A DNA stretch of 58,368 nt, from positions 1 to 58,368 of the forward strand of contig CACWNV010000022.1 of the NCBI GenBank assembly GCA_902762325.1. The letters run 5' to 3'. The notes under the pieces are model-generated. The model worked only from the letters and a program-made list of their open reading frames with translations. It ran no database searches and had not been told where the DNA came from. The position numbers and the translations under genes were made by a program. This stretch comes from an uncultured Prevotellaceae bacterium. GTDB taxonomy: Bacteria > Bacteroidota > Bacteroidia > Bacteroidales > Bacteroidaceae. Positions 7,912-16,735 of this stretch are shown here, piece by piece; position 1 is the stretch's first letter, and the number at the start of each line of letters is the position of its first letter.

Positions 7912-9000
7912 TTACCATTTATACTGATTCTCATTACTCTCCTTGAGGTAGCGAAGGAAACGTGACACACCTTCTTCGACAAAGATGGTGGGATTGTAGT
8001 CTAACAATGTGCGTGCCTTGTCGATGCACGGACATCTACGCTGAGGATTATTCGTGAGATACTCCTTGTCGTCCGACACGGCATAACGCACCTCGCCTTT
8101 ATATCCGAACAGTTCACGTCCTGCCTCGGCATAGATGTTTGCCAGTTGTGCAATGGTAATCTCCGGTTTCTCAATACCGATATTGAAGAAGTCGTATTTC
8201 CCATGCAGCAGGATCTTGAAATAACCGCATACACTATCAGCGATATAGCAGAAGGTACGAGTGGGCGTTCCGTTGCTGAGAATCTCTATGTCGCGGTTCT
8301 GCAGAATAGCCAGTGCGAAGTCGGCAGGCACGCGTTTGTCTCCTACGCGCATACCCGGTCCGTAGTTGTTGAAAGGCCGTGCCACTCCGATGGGCATGTT
8401 GTACTTTTGGGCAAAGAGCATGCACATCGTCTCGCCGAAGCGCTTCGACTCATCATAGCAGGCACGAGGACCGGTGGCGCATACGTTACCGTTATAGTCC
8501 TCGGAGGTCGGCACGTGTGCGGGGTCAGGGTCGCCATACAGCTCGCTGGACGAGAAGAACAAGAGTCCTTTTATGTTGCGTGTGGCATAGTAGTCGAGAA
8601 GTGAGCGCAGTCCCCAGATGTTAGCGTCCAAGGTCTCAATAGGATACTTGCGGTAGAACATGGGCGATGCTACAGAGGCCATGTGTATGATGAAGTCTGC
8701 TTCAGAAGCACCTTCAATGTCCGCAATGTTGTCCTTGATGATATCGAACTTACGAAGCTCCACTTTAGGATTCTGCCCCAGCTCCTGGATCCACCCAGGC
8801 TGACCTAACATGAAGTTGTCGAGGCCAATCACCTTCTTGACGCCCAACTCCTCGCACTCTGCCGCAAAGAATTGCATCATGTAGTAACCTAAGAATCCGG
8901 CACAACCCGTGATGAGCACTGTTGAACCGTTGAATTTTGCTCTCTCTGCCTCTGAGAGGCTATTGAGCGTGTGCTTGATGTCTTGTTGTAAAATGGTCAT
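7912..9000 (-). CDS. NAD-dependent epimerase/dehydratase, UDP-glucuronate decarboxylase-like
   Basis: 362 aa from the ATG at 9000 (MTILQQDIK). A TTG at 9030 would overlap rfbF and is less likely. This is an extended SDR: glycine motif TGCAGFLG (about residues 29-36), a D in GLDNF, active-site Ser in LFFSSSELYGDP, and the YxxxK pair in CYDESKRFGE, then RPFNNYGPGMR and a sugar-binding C-terminal domain. The overall pattern (HMASVASP, YGPGMR, FCYIAD) resembles UDP-glucuronate decarboxylases and dTDP-glucose 4,6-dehydratases more than the CDP-glucose dehydratase RfbG that normally accompanies RfbF. It lies 22 bp downstream of rfbF in the same operon and immediately before the dehydrogenase. Exact substrate uncertain. 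Confidence 0.85.
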   Translation of the reverse strand: MTILQQDIKHTLNSLSEAERAKFNGSTVLITGCAGFLGYYMMQFFAAECEELGVKKVIGLDNFMLGQPGWIQELGQNPKVELRKFDIIKDNIADIEGASEADFIIHMASVASPMFYRKYPIETLDANIWGLRSLLDYYATRNIKGLLFFSSSELYGDPDPAHVPTSEDYNGNVCATGPRACYDESKRFGETMCMLFAQKYNMPIGVARPFNNYGPGMRVGDKRVPADFALAILQNRDIEILSNGTPTRTFCYIADSVCGYFKILLHGKYDFFNIGIEKPEITIAQLANIYAEAGRELFGYKGEVRYAVSDDKEYLTNNPQRRCPCIDKARTLLDYNPTIFVEEGVSRFLRYLKESNENQYKW

Positions 9001-9022
9001 ATTGAGTTGAAAGATTGTATTT

Positions 9023-9793
9023 TTAATCAAGTCGCCATGGTGCCCGGTTCTCGTCCCACATCTTGTTCAGCAAGTCGCGGTCACGGGCTGTATCCATGCA
9101 TTGCCAGAAGCCTTCGTGGCGGTAGGTCATCAGCTGCCCCTCGGCGGCTAATCTCTCCAACGGTGCTGCCTCGAAAGCTGTCAGGTCGTTTTCTATATAG
9201 TCAAACACCTTAGGGCTGAGAACGAAGAAACCGCCGTTAATCCATCCTTGATTCACCTGGGGCTTCTCCTTGAACGAACGGACAAAGTCGTCGGAGTCGA
9301 TCTGCAGCTCACCAAAGCGTGCGGTAGGATGTACAGCCGTCACCATAGCCAGACAGTTGGACTGGCGGTAGCGGCTTACCAGCTCACTTATGTTCACATC
9401 GCTGACCGCATCACCGTATGTCATCATGAAGTCCTCCTGACCGATGATATTTTTCAGTCTGAGCACTCGCCCGCCCGTCAGCGAGGCAGCTCCAGTGTCA
9501 ACAAGTGTCACACGCCAATCACGAGCATGTTCATTAATATAATTCACAGACCCATTGCTCAAGTCGATTGTAAAGTCGTTGTTGCGGGCATAGTACTGCA
9601 GGAAATAGTCTTTGATAACCTCACCCTTGTAGCCTAATGCCACAACGAAATCCTTAAAGCCATAGTGGGCATAGTGATTCATGATGTGCCACAGAATGGG
9701 CTTTCCGCCAATTTCCACCATGGGCTTTGGAATCTGTTTTGTATATTCAGACAGACGCGTGCCGAAGCCGCCGGCTAATATGATTGTCTTCAT
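9023..9793 (-). CDS. rfbF: Glucose-1-phosphate cytidylyltransferase-like
   Basis: 256 aa. N-terminal nucleotidyltransferase signature LAGGFGTRLSEYT (about residues 6-18) with KPMVEIGGKPILWHIM, then TYGDAVSDV (metal and sugar-phosphate site), the diagnostic GWINGGFFVL, and an end WQCMDTARDRDLLNKMW. These are the hallmarks of RfbF, which makes CDP-glucose from CTP and glucose-1-phosphate. The start ATG overlaps the aminotransferase stop by 4 nt, so the two are translationally coupled. In classical dideoxyhexose pathways RfbF is followed by RfbG and RfbH; here only one SDR and one aminotransferase accompany it, so the final sugar is not the standard CDP-abequose type. Function at the family level is secure. 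Confidence 0.9.
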   Translation of the reverse strand: MKTIILAGGFGTRLSEYTKQIPKPMVEIGGKPILWHIMNHYAHYGFKDFVVALGYKGEVIKDYFLQYYARNNDFTIDLSNGSVNYINEHARDWRVTLVDTGAASLTGGRVLRLKNIIGQEDFMMTYGDAVSDVNISELVSRYRQSNCLAMVTAVHPTARFGELQIDSDDFVRSFKEKPQVNQGWINGGFFVLSPKVFDYIENDLTAFEAAPLERLAAEGQLMTYRHEGFWQCMDTARDRDLLNKMWDENRAPWRLD

Positions 9794-10899
9794 AAGCTGT
9801 TAATAATTTTACAAATTAATTGAATATCATCCTCACTGACTTCGGGATGCATGGGCAAGGAAATGATACGTGAGTAGACCTCGTCGGTGACGGGCAGATC
9901 CACGTCTTCATGGAAGAGCGTCAGATGGTGATTGGGGGCATATTGTATGCCATACTGAATGTCATGCTCCTTCAGCTTCTGCTCCAGCAGAGAGCGCTTG
10001 CCGTCAAGGATCTGCAGGGCAAAGATATGAGGCACGATGTCGCGCTCGTAGTCCATCGGTGTCAGCTTGACGTATGGTGTATCCTTCAGCAACTCACAAT
10101 AGCGCTGGGCAACATGCCGGCGCCGTGGTGCAAACTCCTTTTCAAACCGTGAGAGCTGCACCTGCCCGATGGCGGCAAAGATATTACTCATGTGATAACG
10201 ATAGCCCTGCTCAACGACGTCAAACTGCCAGCTACGCTTTCCGGCATAGCGCTTTTCCGAGTCTTTCTGCACTCCCAGCAGTCGGGCGTCGCTTACCTTT
10301 TGTATCACTTCTTCGTCGGCTGTGAAAACGGCACCGCCTTCACCCGTCGTTATGTTCTTGATACCATCGAACGAGAAGCATACTATGTCGCCCATAGAAC
10401 CGATCTTCTGCCCCTGAACGCTACAGCCAAAGCTATGGGCAGCATCTTCTATTATACGCAGGCCATGCTCAGCGGCAAAGGCCTGATAGTCTTTAGCCAT
10501 ACAGCAGTTGCTGGCATAATAGACCGGCATCATGGCCGTGGTGCGGGGTGTAATGCGACGTTCGGCATCTTTCAGGTCGAGAGTCAGCGTATCAGGGCGG
10601 ATGTCACAACTGACAGGTTTGCAACCGGCAGCGCTGATGGCTTGATAGCTGGCCACGAAAGTGAACGACGGTACCAGAACTTCGTCACCAGGTTTGGTCA
10701 CGGCCTGAACAGCCAGATGCAAGGCTGCCGTCCCGCTGTTCACACAGATGGCACGACGTCCGCCACCAATGTATTGCTCCAGTTGGTGTTCAAACTCGCC
10801 GACGGTAGCTCCCATGCCTAAGTAGCCAATGTCTTCGATGATGTGTGCAACAGCCTTTGACTCAGCTTTACCTACCACAGATTTTGATAATCTAATCAT
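9790..10899 (-). CDS. DegT/DnrJ/EryC1/StrS aminotransferase
   Basis: 369 aa, full length for this PLP fold-type I family. It shows the nucleotide-sugar recognition start IRLSKSVVGKAE, the PLP-phosphate loop NSGTAALHLA (about 59-68), the D-A pair in EDAAHSFG, and the Schiff-base lysine in CFSFDGIKNITTGEGG (about residue 180). The enzyme would place an amino group on a keto-sugar nucleotide, or act as a dehydrase in the ColD/RfbH style; the Lys indicates the normal transaminase form rather than the His-bearing ColD type. It is first in the leftward operon with rfbF, with a -7 promoter box 23 bp upstream. Confidence 0.88.
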   Translation of the reverse strand: MIRLSKSVVGKAESKAVAHIIEDIGYLGMGATVGEFEHQLEQYIGGGRRAICVNSGTAALHLAVQAVTKPGDEVLVPSFTFVASYQAISAAGCKPVSCDIRPDTLTLDLKDAERRITPRTTAMMPVYYASNCCMAKDYQAFAAEHGLRIIEDAAHSFGCSVQGQKIGSMGDIVCFSFDGIKNITTGEGGAVFTADEEVIQKVSDARLLGVQKDSEKRYAGKRSWQFDVVEQGYRYHMSNIFAAIGQVQLSRFEKEFAPRRRHVAQRYCELLKDTPYVKLTPMDYERDIVPHIFALQILDGKRSLLEQKLKEHDIQYGIQYAPNHHLTLFHEDVDLPVTDEVYSRIISLPMHPEVSEDDIQLICKIINSL

Positions 10900-10921
10900 G
10901 ATGATGCGTTTTTTTACGCCA

Positions 10922-10929
10922 CAAAGTTA
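10922..10929 (-). promoter_or_regulatory. -7 promoter element of nucleotide-sugar operon
   Basis: TAACTTTG on the minus strand, a perfect TAnnTTTG box 22 bp before the aminotransferase ATG. No TTTG was found at the expected -33 position. Confidence 0.55.
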
Positions 10930-11002
10930 CTCATTTTTTAAGATATAATGGAATAAGTTGTCATAATAAAGTGATAAATAATGAAAATTCAATAATTAGT
11001 TG

Positions 11003-11010
11003 TATCTTTG
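11003..11010 (+). promoter_or_regulatory. -7 promoter element of licD-like gene
   Basis: TATCTTTG, a perfect Bacteroidetes -7 box, 55 bp before the ATG at 11066. It forms a divergent promoter region with the minus-strand box at 10922-10929. Confidence 0.6.
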
Positions 11011-11065
11011 CAGCACTATTTAATTCACTATTCACTTGGCGCATAGCGCCACATGACAAAAAGCA

Positions 11066-11893
11066 ATGGGCGATTACAATATCAAAGAATTACAGAAATG
11101 TATTTTGAACATTCTGTTAGCAGTCGATAAGGTTTGCCGTGAGCATAACATACGTTATTGGCTCTCCGACGGTACCATGTTAGGTGCCGTACGACACGGC
11201 GGGTTCATTCCCTGGGACGATGATGCAGACATTGCCATGCCACGACCCGACTATCAGCGGTTCATTGAACATGGCGAAGAATGGCTGCCGGCACCTTTCG
11301 AACTGCAGACCTTTCAGAAAGACGAGAACTGCACCAGTGCCTTCCTCAAAGTAATCGATGGCAGCACCACCCTCATTGAACGGTGGGCGCTGAACTCTAT
11401 CGGCGGCGTCTATATCGACGTGTGTCCTATCGATGGCATACCTGCTCAACGATGGCGGAGAAAGCTGCGCATCGGAATGGTTCATGCTGCCAAGTCGTGG
11501 GTCTATCTGCGCAGCCGCGACCCTTACAAGCGTGGTCATGGATATACGTCTTGGCTCCCCCTACTGCTACAGGCCACCACGAAGAACATCACACTTCAGC
11601 GCCTCCAGCTGCGCTTGCAGACAGCCTACGACTACGAGACCGCTCCGCTCATCGCTGACTATGACAGCGGAGACCGCAGCACCATGCCCCGTGAAGTGAT
11701 GGGAACGCCGACACCTATCATGTTTGAGGGACATGAACTGCTCGGCGTCGAGCATCCCGATGAATACCTGAAGCGTATCTTCGGCGACTATATGACACCT
11801 CCACCCGAGAACAAACGACATATCCATGGTTTCGACTATGTAGATTTCAATCATTCGTATCACGACTACCACGATACGCGTGTGTTTAAATAA
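11066..11893 (+). CDS. LicD family phosphotransferase
   Basis: 275 aa. The N-terminal third contains the LicD nucleotidyltransferase-like core: IRYWLSDGTMLGAVRHGG followed by FIPWDDDADIAM (about residues 30-60), with the acidic residues expected to bind metal. The C-terminal part keeps GTPTPIMFEGHELLG and a terminal DYVDFNHSYHDY. LicD proteins transfer phosphocholine or a related phospho-alcohol from a CDP carrier onto surface glycans; human fukutin belongs to the same superfamily. Acceptor and donor here are unknown. No choline uptake or licA-C genes are in the window, so phosphocholine is not assured. The gene is divergent from the rfbF operon, whose CDP-sugar chemistry makes a shared surface-glycan role plausible. 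Confidence 0.88.
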   Translation: MGDYNIKELQKCILNILLAVDKVCREHNIRYWLSDGTMLGAVRHGGFIPWDDDADIAMPRPDYQRFIEHGEEWLPAPFELQTFQKDENCTSAFLKVIDGSTTLIERWALNSIGGVYIDVCPIDGIPAQRWRRKLRIGMVHAAKSWVYLRSRDPYKRGHGYTSWLPLLLQATTKNITLQRLQLRLQTAYDYETAPLIADYDSGDRSTMPREVMGTPTPIMFEGHELLGVEHPDEYLKRIFGDYMTPPPENKRHIHGFDYVDFNHSYHDYHDTRVFK

Positions 11894-11895
11894 AA

Positions 11896-11942
11896 GAAGT
11901 GACCCCCGAGAGTTCTTTTATCTACCTCTCGGGGGTCACTTC
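11896..11942. terminator. Bidirectional hairpin terminator
   Basis: GAAGTGACCCCCGAGAG (11896-11912) pairs perfectly with CTCTCGGGGGTCACTTC (17-bp stem, 13-nt loop), 2 nt after the licD stop and 22 bp before the end of convergent korB. It shares TGACCCCCGA(A/G)AG with the hairpin at 6504-6540. Confidence 0.85.
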
Positions 11943-11964
11943 TTTTCACTTGTTCCACATTCTT

Positions 11965-12972
11965 CTATTTCACTTCCCAAGTGTCTTGGGTCTCAAGCAG
12001 TTCCATGAAGTTATGGTAAGGCTTCTGAGCTTTCAGCTCTTCAATCTGCTGATTGACAGCCTCATCGTATGTGGGAGCCTCCACGTCGCGGATGACACCC
12101 AGTGCGATGGGATAGCCGTCTTCGGGTGACATGATGGCAAGTTTCTGCTGCAACGTGCTGTCTTCACAATGTGCGTCATGCACCAGAATGTCATCGAGCG
12201 TCACGCCATTCTCACCAATCTTCACCACCTTCAGGCCGAAGCCCTCTTGTTTCAGACCGTATTCCTTGTTCTCTCCGAACACCAGCTTCTCGCCGTGCCG
12301 TACATAGATGGCATTCTTCATACGTCCTTCCTTGTTATAGACAGCATCGTGACAGCCGTTGTTGAAGATGACGCAATTCTGCAGAATCTCGCAGACAGCA
12401 GCTCCCTTATGGGCGTGTGCAGCCTTCAGAATCTCCACCGTCTCAGGACCGTCAGTAGCCACCGAACGGGCAAAGAAACGGCCACGGGCACCAAAGCAAA
12501 GCTCAGCAGGACGGAACGGGTCTTCCACCGTACCGTAAGGGCTTGACTTTGAGACGAAGCCACGGGGAGAAGTAGGACTGTACTGTCCCTTGGTAAGACC
12601 ATAAATCTGATTGTTCAGCAGAATCATATTCAGGTTGACATTACGGCGCATGGCATGAATGAAATGGTTTCCACCGATAGCCAGTCCGTCTCCGTCACCG
12701 CTGATCTGCCATATCTCCAGGTCCGGGTTCACCACTTTCGCTCCAGTGGCAATGGCAGCCGCACGTCCATGAATGGTCTGCATGGCATAAGTATTCACAT
12801 AATAGGGCAGTCTCGACGAACATCCGATACCACTGATGACTGCTGTCTGATGGGGAGCAATGCCTATCTCTGCCATTGCCTTGTGCAGTGAGGCAAGGAA
12901 AAAGTGGTCACCACATCCCGGGCACCAGCGCGGCTGGCCTTTCTTGAAATCTTGTACTGTATACTGATCCAT
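11965..12972 (-). CDS. korB: 2-oxoglutarate (2-oxoacid):ferredoxin oxidoreductase, beta subunit
   Basis: 335 aa. Near the N-terminus WCPGCGDHFF (about residues 17-26) is the conserved CxxC region, followed by the TPP-binding part GIGCSSRLPYYV, HGRAAAIATG and the GDGDGLAIGGNH motif (about 93-104) with NNQIYGLTKGQ. The beta subunit holds thiamine pyrophosphate. With KorA it oxidatively decarboxylates a 2-oxoacid to acyl-CoA and reduces ferredoxin, or runs in reverse in anaerobes. 2-oxoglutarate is the usual assignment for this Bacteroidetes pair. It lies 24 bp after korA and is cotranscribed with it. Confidence 0.93.
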   Translation of the reverse strand: MDQYTVQDFKKGQPRWCPGCGDHFFLASLHKAMAEIGIAPHQTAVISGIGCSSRLPYYVNTYAMQTIHGRAAAIATGAKVVNPDLEIWQISGDGDGLAIGGNHFIHAMRRNVNLNMILLNNQIYGLTKGQYSPTSPRGFVSKSSPYGTVEDPFRPAELCFGARGRFFARSVATDGPETVEILKAAHAHKGAAVCEILQNCVIFNNGCHDAVYNKEGRMKNAIYVRHGEKLVFGENKEYGLKQEGFGLKVVKIGENGVTLDDILVHDAHCEDSTLQQKLAIMSPEDGYPIALGVIRDVEAPTYDEAVNQQIEELKAQKPYHNFMELLETQDTWEVK

Positions 12973-12996
12973 GATTTAATTCCCTTTCTTTGTCTG

Positions 12997-14847
12997 TTAT
13001 GAGTTAATAATTTCCTTAAACGCATTCACCAGTTCGCTGACAACGAATGGCTGTCCTTTCACCTGATTGAACTTATAAGGCTTGAATCCATAGACGCGGA
13101 TGCGCAGATAAGCACGGAACTGTCCGAGATTCTGCTCAGCCACCACCACTTTCTTATACTTCAGCAGCACATCCTTGGCATTACGCGGCAGCGGGTTGAT
13201 GTACTGGAACTGTGCTAGTGCCACCTTGTAACCTTGTCCCTGCAGCTCAGTCATGGCAGAATAGAGATGTCCGTATGTACTTCCGAAACCGACAATCAGC
13301 AGGTCGGCATCGTCTTTGTCACCTTCGACGACAAGATCGGGCACGGGAATCTTCTGTACCTTAGCGTATCGCTCGACCACCATCTCATTATGGTTCTCAG
13401 GATTCGTGCTGATAGCACCCGTCTTTCCGTCTTTCTCTAATCCTCCGAGGATGTGCTGGTAACCTTCCTGTCCAGGGATTGCCCAATAGCGGACACTTGT
13501 CTCCGGGTCGCGCTGGTAGGGAGTATACTTGTACTTCTGTTCCTCTGTGACATAATGCGGATGTATCTCCGGCAGTTCCTCCATCTTCGGCAGCAGCCAT
13601 GCTGATGAACCGTTGGCAATGAAAGCATCGGTCAGCAGAATCACCGGTGTCAGATGCTCAAGTGCAATCTTTGCTGCCATATAAGCTGCATCAAAGCAAT
13701 TGGTAGGACTCGTTGCAGCAATCACCGGCATCGGACTTTCACCGTTACGGCCATAGAGAGCCTGCAACAAGTCGGTCTGCTCACTCTTTGTAGGAAGTCC
13801 GGTAGAAGGTCCGCCACGCTGAACGTCAATTACCACAAGTGGCAGTTCATCGATGACGGCAAGGTTGATGGCCTCACTCTTCAGACAGATACCCGGTCCG
13901 GAGGTAGAAGTAGCCGCCAATGCACCGGCAAAGGCTGCTCCCACGGCACTTGCACAGCCACTGATCTCGTCTTCACACTGCACGGTCATCACGCCCATCG
14001 ACTTATGCTTCGACAGTTCATGCAGGATGTCCGTTGCGGGAGTGATAGGATAAGAACCCAGGAACAGTTTCAGTCCGGCACGCTCAGCAGCTGCCATTAA
14101 TCCGTATGCAGTGGCTTTGTTTCCGGTAATGTCCATATAGCGTCCGGGAACCTTATGCTTAGATTCAATGCGATAGGTAGCAGGTACACTGGCATGCACA
14201 TTGTGACCATAGTCATAACCGGCATGAACCACCTTAATATTGTTCTCTGCAATGATGGGCTTCTTCTTGAACTTATCCCTCAGGAAATCGTCCACCAAAG
14301 AGAGTTCTCTGTTGAACAGCCAGCAGACAAGCCCCAGTGCAAACATGTTACGGCATTTCAGGACGGCCTTGTTGTCCATGCCAGAATCAGCCAAACAGTC
14401 TTTTACCATCTTCGTAATCGGACAGGCAATCACGCGGTCGGGGTCGATGCCCATTTCCAGAAGATAGTCATCCGAGTTAAACTCAGCCTTTTTCAGGTCA
14501 TTGGGACCGAAAGAGTCAGTATCGATGATAATAGTAGCCTGTGGTTTTGAATAGCGGTACTGCGTCTTCAGTGCGGCAGCGTTCATCGCAACAAGTACAT
14601 CACAAAGGTCACCGGGAGTATAGACACGTCCCGTACCAATATGTACCTGATAACCGCTCACTCCCGTCAAAGAACCTTGCGGGGCACGGATGTCTGCCGG
14701 ATAGTCGGGGAATGTAGAGATACCATTTCCCACGGTTGCAGAAACCGTCGAAAAGATGCTACCTGCTAATTGCATGCCGTCGCCGGAATCACCCGAAAAC
14801 CGTACAACGACCTGCTCTAATTCTTTTACTTCTAATTGTTCTGACAT
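12997..14847 (-). CDS. korA: 2-oxoglutarate (2-oxoacid):ferredoxin oxidoreductase, alpha subunit with fused gamma domain
   Basis: 616 aa from ATG 14847 (MSEQLEVKEL). The open frame extends 10 codons upstream, but that reaches the preceding gene. The first ~190 residues are the gamma domain (VVRFSGDSGDGMQLAG, FPDYPADIRAPQGSL). The TPP-pyrimidine alpha domain follows (LFLGSYPITPATDILH, QCEDEISGCASAVGAAFAG, TSTSGPGICLKSEA), and then the C-terminal transketolase-like domain ending QVKGQPFVVSELVNAF. The gamma-alpha fusion is typical of two-subunit KGOR enzymes. Ferredoxin-binding delta subunits are absent from the cluster, so electrons must go to a separate ferredoxin. It follows the nucleoside kinase gene by 26 bp in the same leftward unit. 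Confidence 0.93.
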   Translation of the reverse strand: MSEQLEVKELEQVVVRFSGDSGDGMQLAGSIFSTVSATVGNGISTFPDYPADIRAPQGSLTGVSGYQVHIGTGRVYTPGDLCDVLVAMNAAALKTQYRYSKPQATIIIDTDSFGPNDLKKAEFNSDDYLLEMGIDPDRVIACPITKMVKDCLADSGMDNKAVLKCRNMFALGLVCWLFNRELSLVDDFLRDKFKKKPIIAENNIKVVHAGYDYGHNVHASVPATYRIESKHKVPGRYMDITGNKATAYGLMAAAERAGLKLFLGSYPITPATDILHELSKHKSMGVMTVQCEDEISGCASAVGAAFAGALAATSTSGPGICLKSEAINLAVIDELPLVVIDVQRGGPSTGLPTKSEQTDLLQALYGRNGESPMPVIAATSPTNCFDAAYMAAKIALEHLTPVILLTDAFIANGSSAWLLPKMEELPEIHPHYVTEEQKYKYTPYQRDPETSVRYWAIPGQEGYQHILGGLEKDGKTGAISTNPENHNEMVVERYAKVQKIPVPDLVVEGDKDDADLLIVGFGSTYGHLYSAMTELQGQGYKVALAQFQYINPLPRNAKDVLLKYKKVVVAEQNLGQFRAYLRIRVYGFKPYKFNQVKGQPFVVSELVNAFKEIINS

Positions 14848-14873
14848 AGTTAATTTTATTTTTGGTTGTATTT

Positions 14874-16535
14874 TCAATAGACAAATGTTGACCCTCCAAG
14901 GAACTCCCGAAGAAGAGAGATGGATGGAAGAGTTTCATAACTGATAGGAACAAAATACTTCAGGAAATCCCGCAGACGATATGCCTCGGCATATTCCTCA
15001 CAGTTCTCCAGCACCTGCTCGAGTGCATGCTCAGCCTGGGGCCTGATGGCAGCCAGCTCATAAATCATGGCGGTATTGAACATAGCATCGGCATTCTCCT
15101 GATAAGGGAAGATCCACTTGTTCTCCCCTGCTCTGACACTTGGCCATCGGCGGATGGTGTCGGTAGCAGAACAACCGCGATACTTCACATCCCGGATGAT
15201 ACGACGCAAAAGTCGGTTGTCGGTTGTCGGGATATAATTATGGGTATCAAGGAGGATGGTTGTCAGTGCCGAAGCATATATCTTGAATTTCTGTTCATCG
15301 GGAATCTGAGCTGTCAACTCAGGGTTCAGGGCATGGATACCTTCCACGATAAGCACATCATGCGGACCGAGATGCAGCCGATTCCCACTCCGTTCACTCT
15401 TTCCTGTCTGGAAACTATAACGAGGAAGCTCCACCTCCTCACCTTTGAAGAGAGCTTTCAGCTGTTTGTTGAGCAACGGAATATTCAGTGCGTGCAGATG
15501 TTCATAATTGTATTCACCCTTTTCATCCTTCGGCGTGTCTTCCCTATTTACGAAATAGTCGTCTAATGAGATTTGCACAGGGCGGATGCCATTGGTCATC
15601 ATCTGAACGGAAAGCCGTTTGCAGGTAGTCGTCTTACCAGAAGAAGACGGACCGGCAATCAACACCATCTTCACATCCGGACGTTCGAGTATCATGTCTA
15701 CAATCCTCACAATTTTCTTTTCCTGTAAGGCTTCTGACACATTGATGATATCGTTGAGGTATCCTTTTTGCACGGCATTGTTGAACGCTCCTACCGTGCC
15801 AATCCTCAGAATGTCCTGCCAATGATGATGCTCCTTGAAGATCTCAAACATCTTATCTTGCCGGGTCATTTCTCCCAGCTCGGTAGGATTCTTCAGTGAA
15901 GGGATGCGCAGGAGCAGCCCGTCATAGTATTTTTCCAGTCCGAAGAGATAAAGCTTGCTGGTATTGGTCAGTAGCGGTCCGTAGAAATAATTCACATAAC
16001 CGTCGATGTCGTAATAGGTAGTATAGAGTGAACCGTATGTTTCCAGAAGTTTCACTTTTGAATGGGAACCCAGTTTCATAAACATCTTTATGGCGTCCTC
16101 TGTCAATGCCTCATGCTCAATGACTGGAATAGCTGCATCGATGATCTGTTGCATACGCTGACGCAGACTGTCCACGTCTTCTTGTGTCACATGACGTCCG
16201 ATTTTCAGATTGCAATAATAGCCGTTCGACACAGGAATGTCTATTACCACAGAGCCCTTTGGAAACACATCATGTACTGCCTTGCAAAGGACAAAAAACA
16301 GCGTACGGGTGTAGACACGGGAGCCTGTCGGCGAATACATATCCAGAAACTGCACATCCTTGTTTCTGTAAACGCGGTAGTTGAGGCCTTCTATTTTATT
16401 GTTCACCGTTGCGCAGACAGGTCCTAATGATGTCTCCAGATGGTATTGGGAACATATCTCTTCAAGACTGCTTCCACCATTCACATCCATCATCTGACCG
16501 TCATTCTTACAACGAATCTTTACGGTATGCTCCAT
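14874..16535 (-). CDS. Nucleoside (uridine-type) kinase with ThrRS-like N-terminal domains
   Basis: 553 aa from ATG 16535 (MEHTVKIRCKND). A longer frame begins at 16637 but overlaps the promoter at 16570-16601. Residues ~1-70 look like a TGS domain, and ~70-230 like the threonyl-tRNA synthetase second additional domain (LETYGSLYTTYYDIDGYV). A phosphoribulokinase/uridine kinase domain follows, with a P-loop in IAGPSSSGKTTTCKR (about residues 292-306), ISLDDYFVNRE and VEGIHALNP. This three-part architecture is known from Bacteroidetes and Clostridia as 'nucleoside kinase'. The expected reaction is phosphorylation of uridine or cytidine, or of a related compound; the role of the tRNA-synthetase-like part is not established. 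First gene of the unit that continues into korA-korB. Confidence 0.85.
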   Translation of the reverse strand: MEHTVKIRCKNDGQMMDVNGGSSLEEICSQYHLETSLGPVCATVNNKIEGLNYRVYRNKDVQFLDMYSPTGSRVYTRTLFFVLCKAVHDVFPKGSVVIDIPVSNGYYCNLKIGRHVTQEDVDSLRQRMQQIIDAAIPVIEHEALTEDAIKMFMKLGSHSKVKLLETYGSLYTTYYDIDGYVNYFYGPLLTNTSKLYLFGLEKYYDGLLLRIPSLKNPTELGEMTRQDKMFEIFKEHHHWQDILRIGTVGAFNNAVQKGYLNDIINVSEALQEKKIVRIVDMILERPDVKMVLIAGPSSSGKTTTCKRLSVQMMTNGIRPVQISLDDYFVNREDTPKDEKGEYNYEHLHALNIPLLNKQLKALFKGEEVELPRYSFQTGKSERSGNRLHLGPHDVLIVEGIHALNPELTAQIPDEQKFKIYASALTTILLDTHNYIPTTDNRLLRRIIRDVKYRGCSATDTIRRWPSVRAGENKWIFPYQENADAMFNTAMIYELAAIRPQAEHALEQVLENCEEYAEAYRLRDFLKYFVPISYETLPSISLLREFLGGSTFVY

Positions 16536-16569
16536 AAGGTTTTTATCTATTAAGTCTTTAAAACAGATG

Positions 16570-16601
16570 CAAATATAGCGCAAAAATGGCGAATCACCAA
16601 A
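16570..16601 (-). promoter_or_regulatory. Promoter of nucleoside kinase-korAB unit
   Basis: Minus-strand TTTG (16598-16601), exactly 20 bp, then TATATTTG (16570-16577), 34 bp before the ATG at 16535. Full match to the Bacteroidetes consensus. Confidence 0.75.
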
Positions 16602-16706
16602 CGATTCACCTTTTCTTTTCCATCTGAGCCTTTTCATCGCCCGCAGACATGTCGTTTTTTCTTTTGATAATTCATTTGAAAATACAGATTATTCAGCTTT
16701 ATTTCG

Positions 16707-16714
16707 TATATTTG
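16707..16714 (+). promoter_or_regulatory. -7 promoter element of Na/Pi transporter
   Basis: TATATTTG, a TAnnTTTG box 21 bp before ATG 16736. A TTTG at 16675-16678 is 28 bp upstream, wider than usual, so the -33 box is uncertain. Confidence 0.6.
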
Positions 16715-16735
16715 CACACAGATAAAGTACACTGT

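Noticed and set aside
10900-11065. Invertible (phase-variable) promoter between the two sugar units
   Set aside because: No inverted repeats flank the two -7 boxes, and both boxes are fixed in divergent orientation.
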